This document shows positions 44,485 through 60,522 of a stretch of DNA of 64,000 nt, one piece after another. The position numbers were made by a program, and so were the translations under genes. The notes below the pieces were generated by a model. That model was not told where the DNA came from and made no database searches. It was given only the letters and a program-made list of their open reading frames with translations. The number at the start of each line of letters is the position of its first letter. Positions within the stretch are counted from its first letter, which is position 1. The stretch lies in NCBI GenBank assembly GCA_964020155.1, contig OZ026566.1, positions 3,831,014-3,895,013 on the forward strand. The letters run 5' to 3'. The DNA is from Chondrilla cf. caribensis (Eukaryota; Porifera; Demospongiae; Chondrillida; Chondrillidae).

Positions 44485-46204
44485 CAACACAATGTTTATT
44501 CACTGTTTCCCTCATCAGTTGATGTTGAACCCCTTGGATGCCTTTAGGGAGGGCAATGTGGCTCCAATGCCCATCATGATCGTGAGTAGCTATCTGACTC
44601 CGTTCAGATTGAAATGTTGAAGTTTGCTTTCTCCCCTAGGGAAATGTGAAGGATGAGAGTGTCTTCTTCATCTATCAGGCATTTACTGAGGAAATGAATG
44701 TACGTTAGTGAGAACATTCGTCCTAGCTGTAGTGTGGTATTGGTAGTTTAGTAAATGGCCTGCTAGTACACTCAGTTACAATGTATCAACTCCTGGTTAG
44801 TATACTCATCTGTATAGTACAAACTCCTGCTAGTATACTAATCTGTATGCTACACTATTGGGTACTATACTTATCTGTATACTACACACTCCTGGCTAGT
44901 ATACTCATCTGTATACTTCACACTACTACTTAGTGTATTAATCTGAATACTGCAGACTGGCTGTTTTTCGTGCTCATTTATATACTATATACACACAACT
45001 CATTAATGTACTCATCATCGGAACTACCAAAATGCATAGACTATTTGCTATGCTGTTGTAATGGCATTGATATATTGCTAGTAACCCAAACACGGACCAG
45101 TCAACATGTTGTGGGTGTGATCATTTTCACTGTTTTGTTGCCTGCACACTCTGCAACAGGATATTGAATATGATGCTCTTTTGGATGTAATATTTGACTT
45201 CCGTGCGGGAGAGGTGAGGAAACAGTATCCTCCGGAAAAATCGGACGACCAGAGACACGAAGTATCTGTAAGTATCTTCAGTTTTAGAATAACCTCAATC
45301 ACTGCTCAACACTCTATGTCTTTGTCCATGTCTGTGTGTACAGGTTCTGGGAACAGACTACACATTCGTGTGTCCAACACGAAATGCCAGTGAGGCCTTC
45401 TTGAAAACCTCAGAGTACGTCTGGTTGTATCTTTTCGAACACCCGTTGTCATTTGACGGGTGGGGGAAGAAATTCGCCTTCTGCCGGAACTACTCTTGTG
45501 AGTGACAGTCTAACCTCCCACCCTAGCACCTACAGACATCATGTGATAATTGTCAGGCCATATGCCTTCACTGCACCAGGATTTACACTCTCAACTCTCA
45601 TTCTCTCACTCTCTCATCAATTTACACTCTTCTCCACCTCTGGCTCCCCAACATCTGACTGTGTGTGTTATTCAAATGGTGATGGTGGATGGTATAGGCA
45701 AAGTCTGCTTCCACAGGTCATGGAGGAGAGCTGGTGTATTTGTTTCACACTGCTAGTTTGGCTGGGTACAAGCTCACTTCTGACGAGATTGTGTTGTCTG
45801 ACACAATGATACACTACTGGACCAATTTTGCTAAATATGGCAATCCAAACGGGGACTTTGGTAGTGGTAGCACTGACACAGACAATTATGGCTTCAAACC
45901 TCAGGTGAGCACACACAAATGTATACATACACACACATACACATGCATCTCTTAGTCTGTTCATGCTCTTCTTCATCTTTGTGCTTTACCTTCTAGAAGC
46001 TAGATTGGCCTCCTTATATGCTTCCAGACCGAGAATTCATGCATTTCAAGACACCTCTCAGCGAGGTACGTTAGTTCAATCTTGTACCCATATTTGCACC
46101 TCTGTCCCTTACTGTTCAACCTAATGTCCATTTTAGGTGGGAAAAGCTTATGACAAGGAAAATTGTGACTTTTTTGATAAGTATATTGGCTATAATGACT
46201 AATA
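41850..46204 (+). CDS. Secreted type-B carboxylesterase / cholinesterase-like
   Basis: About 16 short exons from 41850 (signal peptide [22 protein letters not shown]) to the stop near 46202. Marks in order: [16 protein letters not shown] (42421-42485), [12 protein letters not shown] (42781-42934), [22 protein letters not shown], nucleophile elbow GQSAGA (exon 43676-43826), acid in [10 protein letters not shown] (44640-44700), and the catalytic His in HGGELVYLF (45716-45904). The triad is therefore present and it should be an active serine hydrolase. The fold resembles cholinesterases, carboxylesterases and neuroligins; the substrate is not predictable. Several internal junctions (42150-42180 and 43948-44450) are approximate. 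Confidence 0.85.
42484..42604 (+). repeat. (TG)n microsatellite at a carboxylesterase donor
   Basis: TG tract beginning at the 5' splice site itself (GATCCAAA|gtgtgtg), in the sense orientation. Confidence 0.95.
43586..43672. repeat. 35-bp minisatellite in carboxylesterase intron
   Basis: About two and a half units sharing the sequence of the array at 41075-41180. Confidence 0.8.
44451..44483 (+). repeat. (TTG)n microsatellite
   Basis: About 11 GTT units, directly after a donor-like GAG|gtatg in the carboxylesterase gene. Confidence 0.95.
44760..44960. repeat. Minisatellite with ~40-bp unit
   Basis: Five or so imperfect units containing CTAGTATACTCATCTGTATA, within a carboxylesterase intron. 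Confidence 0.8.
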
Positions 46205-46336
46205 TACCGTGTGTTATTACTGCATGTGATGATGATTTTGTATAATATGATAGAATTCGGATGCTTGATGAATACATCACTGCGCATGCGCTGTTCCACG
46301 TGTTCGATTAGCGGCCATTGTACCGTACTCTTACAT

Positions 46337-48151
46337 ATGGGACGAAAGAAGGATCTTCGAGAGCTCGGGAAAAGAGGTCCTGGAAGGAAAACCAGGAAAC
46401 AAGGCGCTCCACAACTTCCTTCTTCGTTGCAAGTAGTCAAGAAGGCAACATTATCCAACATACAAAAGAAGCGCGCAAAGAAACGTTTGGAAAGAGCAAA
46501 AAAGTTAGAATCTAACAAGCGAACAAAAGCTAAAACTTTAAAGCACGATAATGAAGAAGATATTTCGGATGACACAGAACAAGATTCCGAAATCGAGTCG
46601 GAGTATCCAATCCCATTTGCCAAGAGACCCAAGACCAAAGATACGGAGGTAGACATTGGGAACGACGTTGAGGAGGACGGCAACTTGTGTGTTGGTAAGT
46701 TGGGCGACTTGTTTGCTGACAGTGAAGACCTCGTTGAAGGGGAGCAAGATGAAGAGGATAGTGATGTTGACTTACTCCCCGATGAATTCGATAATGAAGA
46801 GAACATACCGACACATATTGGAGAAGACGACTCTTCTGCTAGTGAACAAGAAGTGGACGAAGACGATGAAGAATTACCTGTGGAGAAGAAATCACGTAAG
46901 CTCGACAAGAAGAAGTCACTTGAAATGGAGGGTATAGCTGATGACATTGGAGTGAATACAGTTGGAGGGGATGTGTATGAGTTGCCAACAGCCGAGCAAA
47001 TGGAGGAGGAGGAGAGCAATCCACCGGACCTCCCCCACTTGAGCCACAGGATCAAGGAAGTTGTGAATGTGTTGTGCAACTTCAAGAAAATGAGGCAAGA
47101 TGGCCGCTCTCGATCAGAGTACCTGACTGTTTTGAAGAAGGACATAATGCTGTACTATGGCTACAATGAGTATCTTGTAGAAAAATTCCTTGAACTGATG
47201 CCTCTTGGAGAACTGATAGAGTTTCTCGATGCCAATGAAGTTGAACGCCCTCTCACCATCAGGACTAACACTTTGAAGACAAGAAGACGGGATCTTGCTC
47301 AGAACCTCATCAACAGAGGTGTCAATCTCGACCCGGTTGGAAAGTGGTCAAAAGTAGGACTTGTTATCTATGACAGTCAGGTCCCCATAGGAGCCACACC
47401 AGAGTACCTAGCAGGTCACTACATCCTACAGGGAGCGTCATCAATGCTGCCAGTGATGGCCCTTGCTCCTCAGGAGAACGAACGTGTACTAGACATGTGT
47501 GCTGCTCCTGGTGGTAAATCGTCGTACATTGCAACACTTATGAAGAACACGGGGATATTGTATGCCAACGATGCCAAGAAAGAGCGGACTAAAGCACTTG
47601 TTGGTAACCTCCATCGTATGGGTATCGCCAATACGATAGTGTGTAACTATGATGGGAGGGAATTTCCCAAAGTGATGGGTGGATTTGATCGCGTTCTACT
47701 GGATGCTCCATGTAGTGGGACGGGAGTTATATCAAAGGACCCGTCTGCCAAGACCAGTAAATCGGAAAAAGACATCAAGCGGTGTTCGCACATTCAAAAA
47801 GAGCTCATCTTATCTGCTATTGATGCTGTGACTGCAACCTCCAAGACAGGAGGCTACATTGTTTACTCCACTTGTTCGGTGATGGTGGAAGAAAACGAAT
47901 GTGTGATTGACTATGCACTGAAGAAGCGCCACGTGAAGGTGGTTCCAACAGGTCTCAGCTTTGGGGAAGAAGGCTTGGTCAAGTTTAGGGAGAGGAGGTT
48001 TCATCCTTCACTGACTCACTGCCGTCGATTCTACCCTCACACTCACAACATGGATGGATTCTTTGTAGCTAAATTGAAGAAGTTCTCCAACAAGATTCCA
48101 GGGCAGAAGCCAAACCACCCAGAAACACAACCAGCTGAACCAACCAGCTGA
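46337..48151 (+). CDS. NOP2: NOP2/NSUN1 rRNA cytosine-5 methyltransferase, intronless
   Basis: Single exon, 604 aa from [18 protein letters not shown]; the frame is open upstream to 46211, but this start matches the human N-terminus. NOP2 methylates 28S rRNA and aids 60S assembly in the nucleolus. The first 230 residues are basic then acidic. The catalytic core has [11 protein letters not shown] (SAM), [14 protein letters not shown] (motif IV PC), and [12 protein letters not shown] (motif VI TC), with both family cysteines present. It ends [27 protein letters not shown]. The vertebrate repeat-rich C-terminal extension is missing. The lack of introns contrasts with neighbouring genes. Confidence 0.95.
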   Translation: MGRKKDLRELGKRGPGRKTRKQGAPQLPSSLQVVKKATLSNIQKKRAKKRLERAKKLESNKRTKAKTLKHDNEEDISDDTEQDSEIESEYPIPFAKRPKTKDTEVDIGNDVEEDGNLCVGKLGDLFADSEDLVEGEQDEEDSDVDLLPDEFDNEENIPTHIGEDDSSASEQEVDEDDEELPVEKKSRKLDKKKSLEMEGIADDIGVNTVGGDVYELPTAEQMEEEESNPPDLPHLSHRIKEVVNVLCNFKKMRQDGRSRSEYLTVLKKDIMLYYGYNEYLVEKFLELMPLGELIEFLDANEVERPLTIRTNTLKTRRRDLAQNLINRGVNLDPVGKWSKVGLVIYDSQVPIGATPEYLAGHYILQGASSMLPVMALAPQENERVLDMCAAPGGKSSYIATLMKNTGILYANDAKKERTKALVGNLHRMGIANTIVCNYDGREFPKVMGGFDRVLLDAPCSGTGVISKDPSAKTSKSEKDIKRCSHIQKELILSAIDAVTATSKTGGYIVYSTCSVMVEENECVIDYALKKRHVKVVPTGLSFGEEGLVKFRERRFHPSLTHCRRFYPHTHNMDGFFVAKLKKFSNKIPGQKPNHPETQPAEPTS

Positions 48152-49030
48152 ACACAATCCTATCGTTCACAACACACATTTCTTGTCATGTTTTGTATGC
48201 TTTAGTTATTTTAATTTTGTTTTTTGCTGTACCCTTTCATGGTTGATGGTGTACAGTGTGCGTGATTTCTTTGCTGTGATTTCTGGAATGTAACTGTTAA
48301 TGTGACGTCATGAATGCTGTGGATGTTATCATTGTCACCATGGCAACATGCATGTATGACGCACAGTGAATATAGATAACCTTCAGAAGAATTGTAGAAT
48401 GCATAAGAAATGCAGGTACTTCGAAGGTGGAATTCCATACATTGTCAATTTTCAAGGTAGCAAAAGCATCTTGAACATGCATGGCAGAGGAATACAAGGA
48501 AATTTATATTTCATAGAGGAAAATCCTTAACAGTGTAGCCCTTATATGGTTATGGCTAATACAACCTTTAAAATCATGGATAAAACAACCTACATGCAAT
48601 AGGAATTTTAGGGCTGTGGCCAATTAATATTACTCCTTTGATAATAAATCTTCTTGCCATGGCCTGTATATGTTTCTAATACAATGCTATATAATGTATA
48701 TATGTCGAATTGCTTCTTATCCTTGACTAAATACTTGTAACTTGAGTTCAATATGATTTCACAGAATTACCATCATAATTTTTCAATAACAGCAAGAATA
48801 TAATATTAAAGAGAATACAATAAGGAATAGTGCAGCATTGGTTAGTAAAGAGGTTCCTTTAATATAACAATAGTATGATTACACACAGCATCTTATAATA
48901 CTAAACTGCTAGACAGTACTTAGGGTAATAATATTAGACTTAGCACGCGGTAGTAGTTAGTGGTAGCCTATGACTAATGTAAGCACAGCATGTGGGTATA
49001 GTGGTAGAGCTGGTAGTGAGCTGAGATCCC
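48152..49030. other. Convergent NOP2 / eIF5 intergenic
   Basis: AT-rich; a TGACGTCA word lies at 48303-48310. No gene is supported. Confidence 0.5.
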
Positions 49031-52701
<3,671 letters not shown>

Positions 52702-53802
52702 GGTGTATGTGTAGGGCTTATAACTCCAGGGTGAAGAAAAAATTACTACGATTTGATCAAGACGTGGTACGCTCGTTGTCGGTAGAGAAGGCTAAAAGTA
52801 GATTGTCAGTACCGCCTGCGATATTGGGCCTCACAGTCATATAGATAGAGTCATCAAACACTTTGTGACGTTTAGCTTTAAGACACTTTCGATCACTTCT
52901 GAATGAGTCATTCACAGTCCTAGAGACTGGGGGGAGACGGAAAGCAAAACTGACACGAAACGAGTTGAGAAATAACACAAATAGTCGTTACCAACCTTCA
53001 GGCTTCTGGAACGGGAAGAAAAACATATATACCAGGGGAAACGTCAAACAGGCAAACCTGTAGGTGGAAGACAGGTGTGGTGAATGTTAGAGGACGTTTG
53101 AACACGATTGAAGGAGAGCAGTGAACTTACTTCGGTGAATTGAAGAATGACAGTCGAACAACCGTAATAACAATAGTCCGACCACTATGAGGAGACGATA
53201 TCGTGACGTTGCAATCAATGACGTCACGAACACGTGCTATATAGAGGATGATGCAATCATTCAACATTTTGAAATACACAATGTCATAATTTCAAAATTG
53301 AATAGTTTGCAATAAAAAAGTTCATATATAAATTAATACAAAGAAAGTACAGATGATCATAATATCGAAATTCCATAATAACTTGAAAAAAAAAAATGAT
53401 TTGATCACAATAATACGCAGTCATGTCAGAATCAGTGATACTATAATAAAAGACTTAGTGGACAAAATAATTGCAAAATCGATTGGTACAAGACCAGATA
53501 AAAGCAATAAAAATGCAATTCCACTTTTAAAATCAATATTTCTATACAAAAAATTGCAAAACTAATAGTAACTACAATATGGACATGTACAGGACAAAAA
53601 AAGGCAAAATAGCAAAAGGTGCTGAATTTCGTCTCCACTAGGGTAACCTGAAGGAGCTGCAGTGGATTATCCCTATGGAGGGATGAAGTCCTCTCCGTGT
53701 ACGTGGCCTGAAGGGAATACAGTTAAGCCTTACCAGGCTGAGACCATTGAGCTGCTTGATTAAGAGTTCTTCACCAAATGTTACTTTTATGCATTGTTGT
53801 TT
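52702..53802. other. eIF5 upstream region and AT-rich spacer
   Basis: Contains the likely eIF5 5' exon and a promoter with TGACGTCA (53219-53226) followed by an E-box CACGTG (53231-53236). From 53280 to 53640 it is A-rich; a 70-codon frame there (53353-53565) is low complexity and not believed. Confidence 0.5.
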
Positions 53803-56800
53803 TCATTTCAGTCGTTGACACTCTGTCAACTTGGATATTCTGGATTGAATTGGTTTGAGGAAAACTGGTGAAAGAATTCCATTTGTTGGGGTAATGATTG
53901 CTGAGGAAATGTTCAAAATGAAGGCAATGTCGGTTTCATCAATGTCGTAAGTGGCAACTCTCACGATGATGTCAGGGATGTAGAGAAGGTTCTCATCAGC
54001 TGCTCTCTCAGGGGGGGACAGAACAGGCTGAGGATAGAGGAGGATCAGGTTCATTCTCCTCAGCTCTCCAACTAGTGCACTGGACGAGAAGGACTGTGTT
54101 GAGTTGGCCACAATGGTGGATAAGTGGTTGACAAAACTCTCTGGAAACACAAATGGTCCTTCTGAGTCAACATTTGGGTAGCCACTGATGTATGATAGGA
54201 ATTGAAGAAGGAAATGTGCTTCTGGAGATAGTCGAAGTGGTAGGAAGTTGCAGAATGAATCCATAACCCGTGGAACCTTCTCAATGCCCTCACTCAAAAG
54301 TACAATATCTTCATTTGATAGTCGCTTAGCAAGATCAGCAGTGATCAAACCATTGTGAGACTCCACCAAACCATTCTTAGCTGGAGTTAGTTTTGTTTCC
54401 TTTGCTTTCTTGCCAAGTCGACCAACCTTCTTTCCCACTTCTCTTTGAAATGAGGACAGAGATGAAGCCAATGACACACTCTGGTGTGATGACGGCAACG
54501 ATGCCTGTTGGAGGGGCGACGTGTGTGTGTCTCCATACGATATGACTATTTCCTTCACTTGCGCGATGTCTTTGGCAATGCTCTGAAGTACACCTTTCTC
54601 CTTGCTGGTGAGAAGCCCCTCAAACACCTTCACCAGGACAGAAGATCCTCGACAAAAACTCACAATGGTCTCGAAAGCTTCGTAGTCTTCCTCGTACGGA
54701 CAGAAGTCCTGTTCACAGAGAAGTCGGTAAGCCATCCTCTGGATTGAGGTGTATCTGTCAATGTCTGACACTTCGATGGTAGCACAGCCTCGAATCAATA
54801 CTGAATCAGCAAAGTCGCTCAGTTTACGATCTCTGTTAGCTTCCATGTTGTCAATGATGACAATGTCGACTTCTTGGTCCTTCATGTCTGGGATTGCTCG
54901 GGTACATTCTTCCAAACTGAAGGGGCTGTCCAGAATGATCAACCTGTAATGCTCTACAAAGAGAGGTACTGGGTCCATTGATTCCTTCCTGTCAATTCGC
55001 TTTGGCTGCTTTGGAGGGTCCTTCTTGATGGTCTTCAGGTGAGGAAGGGTCTTCTTCACAGATGTGACTGATGCCTCTAGTAGTTCGGGAGTACTGCAGT
55101 TGTACCAGAAGACACCTCCTGGGAAGAGCTTGGATCGCTTCACTACAAAGTCACGGACAATCTCAGCTGGATCATGGGCAGTCATTCCCTTTACGAGCTA
55201 CAGAGAACAACATGAAAGCCATCATGTGAATCATATGTATACGGGATAACAAAGAATAATACTGTACATACACACATGGAAACATACATTTGAATACATT
55301 TGCCAATGAAACCATACATGTTGAATGTTTGCTGAATATTAGAACAAGCAACCACAACAAGGTGACAGCTGCATGTTTACACACTACAATCAGCTACTGA
55401 AATGATGGAAAAAATGGAACAGTGCATGTGGTTGAGGGTTGAGTACACTCACCACCACGTCTCTTGGAGGAGTGCGGTCTTGTCTGAAAATGGCTTTCTC
55501 CAATTCTTGTACAACACTCAATCGCGGGAAGGGACTTGTTTCTCCGACAGCTTCAGCTACTTTGGCAGGGTGGCACTCCTTGTTGTACTTCATACAAATG
55601 TTACGTCCTATAAGCTGAAACCCACCCCAGTGTATGTGTTGGCTAAGAGTCTTGATGCATCGGATGGCCATCGAACTCTTCTGCATTGCTTCTGAAGTGG
55701 TGAATTCGTCGTGCGTCAGAAACCGGTAGAACATGGACATGAAAATGGAGGCACTCTTATCAGGGACTCGGACTAGACTGACAAGGACACTTTGAGCTCC
55801 AGCAGCGAGGAAGGCTCTAGCCACTGAGTTCACACCTTCATTGACAAGCTGACCACGAGCTGAGTCGCAAGCTGATAGCACCACCAAAGAGGCATTGATG
55901 TGCAACTTCTGAATTTCGTCAATGAAAATGAGAGCTTCTTTGGAATCAACTGGTTTAGCGGTGTTGACAATGGGTACACTACTGGCAAAGGCAAGATAAC
56001 CGTGAACGGCAGAAGAATGAGTGGCTATGTGGATTATCTGGGCGGTCTGCAAGCGATAAAGAACACTTGGTTTGGTGGCCATCTCCTTCAGGAGAGGAGT
56101 CGTTTCAAGAATGTGAGCGACTTGAAGTGCTTCAGTTTCTGAGTGGGGAAGACGACCTAGGGTGACTTCTTTACCACCATGTTGAAATTTGGGTGTGGCA
56201 GGATTTCCGACAACCAAAAAACTTTCTTCTGAAGGGAGTTCAATAGTCCTTGGTTTCTGGTGATTGATGACTCCCATTGTCAAGAGGGAAGGATACGTTC
56301 GCACTCTGTAGCGATCACCAAGGAACACTTTGGTTGATTCGTCTTGAAGGAGAGGCCAGGGAAAGAAGTGGGCCGCTTGATCTGCAACCACAATGATCTC
56401 TCGCTCTTCTGGGAATTTGTGCTCAAGTACTTCCACAAATCTCCTCGCAATCTTTTCAAATAGAATAGTCAATGGCGATGCATCGTCTTGGTAGTCAATT
56501 GGAGTGAAGAGCTCAATCTCCCTCTGGTTCAGGTAGCTCATGAGAGTCTTCATCACAAACTGGTCAAAAGAGACATTCTCTTCCTTGTTATCTCTCGAGA
56601 ACGGCCCATAGTTCTTGTTGAGGAAGTCTTCCTTTGGAAGATCCACTTTCATGAAGTGGTAGTTGTTGGGTGGAATTTCAGAGCCACATTCATTATCACC
56701 ACCATTTGCCAAAGCTGGGGTGTGAAATATGCTACTGGTATTGAATAGACGATCTTCACTGTACACAGCTCCTCCACTCTCTCTGTAGAAATCAGTGCCT

Positions 56801-59800
56801 TCGTCACCTCTGCAGAAGCAGTCACTCTTTGCCCTGGGAAATATCATGTGAACCAGCATTGTGGAGGACTGCTGGATGTAGCTGAGGACAATCACCGGCA
56901 TTCTCTCCCTGTTAACAACCGTCCAAATGTGTCTCAAATCCAGTGGACGTGGCATGTTGCTCGCTCGCTGCCTCTTGTTCCAGAGAATTTCTCCAAGGTT
57001 CCTTCCTCTGTTCTGTTCAGCCACTTTCAGAGCTTCCTGTGGGTCACCAAGGAGAACAAGAACCTTTTGAAGGTGGTAGAAAGCTTTGGCATTCACTTCA
57101 AACAGAGACAGAGCTAGTGAGTTAGTGTCTTCGCCTTTAAGCGTGTCAAATTTTTTCTCAATTAGTTCAACTGATTTCAACAGGTCCTCCTTTGCTCTCT
57201 CCAAGTAGTACTTTCTGTGTTTCACTGTGAGGTCATCTGGATGAAGGGCATCAAATGCTGTTAGTGGATGCTGTCGAATGGAATCAATTCTTCTTCCTCC
57301 TTCAAAGGATGGCATTGGTGAAGATTGCTTCTTGTCGAGGATGTCCTCTTCATCATCAAGAGGTAGTCGCGTGTAGGTTCCTACAGGAGCTACCAGTTGA
57401 AGCCTCCTGTTCTCGGTGGGGTGGTGTTCGGTACACTCCTGTACTGGGATTTCAGCAGATTGGACCTCCTTGGGCTGCACAGACTCCACATCGCTGGACA
57501 CCTCGTCCCAGTCATTCCCTTTAGCCAGCTGCTTTGCCAGAGCAATGTAAACTCCTGCTCTGTTCTGATGGGCTGTGATAAGAGCATTGTCATCACAACC
57601 GAGAGAGAGTGTCTCTGTGTAAAATCTCAGAGCTTCCATGAAATTCTCTTGAAGCGTCTTCACATTCCCAATGTTTCCTAGGCTTCTGGCCTGCCCAACC
57701 TCATCCTTGCAATATACGGAGTGACCTAAGGCTATTTGAAAGTACTCCTCAGCTTGGTTGTACTGCTTGTCGGCTTGAAATGCAGTACCGAGGTTGTTTG
57801 CTGCACGTCCCACTGCAGAGTAGTCTCTCTCGAACTTCTTGGCTACGTCATAAGCTTTTGTCAAGTGAGGGATGGCTTCCTTGACCTTTCCTCGTCCAAC
57901 TAGTGCACTCCCCATGTTACCCTGGGCCCATCCGTAGACAATGCAATTGGTGTCCACTTTCTCCTGGAGCTTCAGAGCAATTCTGTATTCTTCTATAGAT
58001 TTGGAGCAGTCGCTTGTGTTTTGATGCAGATTTCCGAGGGATGTCCGTGCTGCAATCTCATCCTTGTATAATGCTCGAAGTGTGTCAGCGTGCTTACGGT
58101 CAAATCTAGTGGCACTGCTCTCAACAGACTCTCGAGACCTGACAGCCAAATCTACTGCTGTATGAAACAATTCTTTTGCCTTGCTGATGTTCTTGAGGTG
58201 TTTCTGGCAGTTTGCAGCTTTGATGATGACGGAGGTCTTTGAAAGAATGACAATACCAAACAGGTGTGCTACATGGTCAGTGTCATAGGCGGTCCTGGCT
58301 CGAGTGAACATGTCGTAGGCAGTTTGGTACTTCCCCTGTGCAAGGTGGATCTCTCCTCTGTAAATGAAGGAGACTGCCACATCAGCAGCAGCGTTGTGGT
58401 CAAGGGCGACCCTCTCCAGCTCCTCCAAGTACTTCATAGCTGCTGAATAGTCCTTCTCTCTGTAGTAAGAGATTCCTAAACCAAATATTTTCGCTCGTAG
58501 CATTTGGCCCTCGACCGTGAGATGGTGATTGAAGTTTTCCAGGATCTCTCTGGTTCTGTTGTAGTCTCCAGTGAGGTAGACGGATTTGGCATGAGCCAGG
58601 ATGGACTTGGGGTTACCAGGATCCAGCCTCTTGGAGAGCAGAGCAGCCTCATCGTCACTTCCTCCGTGAAGTGTTTGTCTGGAGCCAACAAAGGAGGACT
58701 TCTCAAAAACAGCATTGGGGTCCTTTACTACATGTACTGGAGGAGGGGGTTGGTCGGTGGATTCAATTCCAGTTTGCTCTCCTGTGCTTCTCTCAAATGA
58801 AGTTTTCTGTCGATACCTCATACTTCTGTTTACCTTCTGCTGCGGGAGTACCTCTGTAGGGGAAAGTAGAAACATCGTTATTTTACCTAAAACATGTGCT
58901 GATATTGCAGTTTGGTTGCTGACTCGTGTAATTTTAACATTATTGAGGTAATTGAGGTAATTGAGGTAATTGAGGTAATTGAGGTAATTGAGGTATATTG
59001 AGGTAATTTTAACATTATTACTTTCAGGCTTCACGTCTGGAACTTACTTTCATCATTTCTTTCTTCTTGATATGGAACAGTACGGGAGTCCCAGGGTTCT
59101 TTTACTTTGGAATTGGACACATTTTCGTGGTTGTGGGGTACACCAAGTTTCTCCAAATCTTCTCCCGGGATACGGATTTCATACAGAAACTCATGGACAT
59201 CTTCCCATGTGAGAGGGTTACTGGATTCAGCACTGGTGGCCAGCCATAAGCCAAGATAGTGGAGTGCTTGAGGTGTGGACCTCCCGTACCTTGAAGGTTC
59301 TTCTGTGATTAAGTCGTGGATACTGTCATGGATTAGAGGTAGCATCTCCCTCCACTTTCCTGTTCGAACAAGATAGTCAGCAACAGGTCTGAGTTGTGTG
59401 ATGGATGGCTTGCTCTGGTCTAAAGTAAATAAAAAGATTGTGTTGGATCAAAACTTCCAATGTATAGTTCATAATAATTGTTATGATAGTGTAAACCTGA
59501 CTAGGCAAAACCACAAAGATTGTTTACAGATGACATCATAGGGACTATCCCACGGACTATCCCAGGGACTACTACCCAGGGACTATCCCAGAGACAATTC
59601 TTTTCCAGCTGGAAAGACTGAAGAAATTTGAGTGCTGTGTTGGCCCCCACCAGTTTTTGGAATCCACATATTGTAGTTAGGACATGTTGGGTAATGAACA
59701 CAAAATGGCTACCAAATTTCCACATCATTTGAAATCACACCAATATCTACGCAGATTACTTTTGAAGCATAACAAAATGTACCTGATCTTTTAAATACAC

Positions 59801-60117
59801 TTTTACTTCGACTTGGTTGACTCACACAATAATATTGTTGTGACATACCTAGGGTATAGCTGAGTAAAGTGTCATCTCTAAGCCACAATTTTATTAACTA
59901 TTGATTCTGACATCTCCTACCACCGAATACCAAATGCTGTACTTCCTCACAGGATAAACAGCACAATGAGCTGAACAACACATGGTGTTTTGTGACTCCG
60001 TCTGTATCACTGTAAGGTCATACAGTACAGATATCTACCTTTACCAACAACAACTATACTATATCTTGACTGAATCAAGGTATGGTGTATAAACCACACC
60101 CACACCCACATCCATAC

Positions 60118-60185
<68 letters not shown>

Positions 60186-60262
60186 GCACACACATGCACA
60201 CACACACACGCCACACACACGCACACACACACACACACGCACACACACACACACTGCACACA

Positions 60263-60340
<78 letters not shown>

Positions 60341-60353
60341 ACACACACCGCGC

Positions 60354-60417
<64 letters not shown>

Positions 60418-60467
60418 CGCACACACACACGCGCGCACACACACACGCACACACACACACATACACA

Positions 60468-60522
<55 letters not shown>

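Noticed and set aside
46211..46336. Upstream in-frame ATG of NOP2
   Set aside because: The human protein starts at the MGRK motif matching 46337, and the upstream 42 codons look non-coding.
53353..53565. 70-codon Ile/Lys-rich frame
   Set aside because: AT-rich low-complexity sequence without motif or splice context.
58860..59034. N-terminal extension of the TPR exon with repeated YLN
   Set aside because: It is a translated 9-bp minisatellite upstream of a good splice acceptor at 58854; the real upstream exon (59048-59419) joins in phase.
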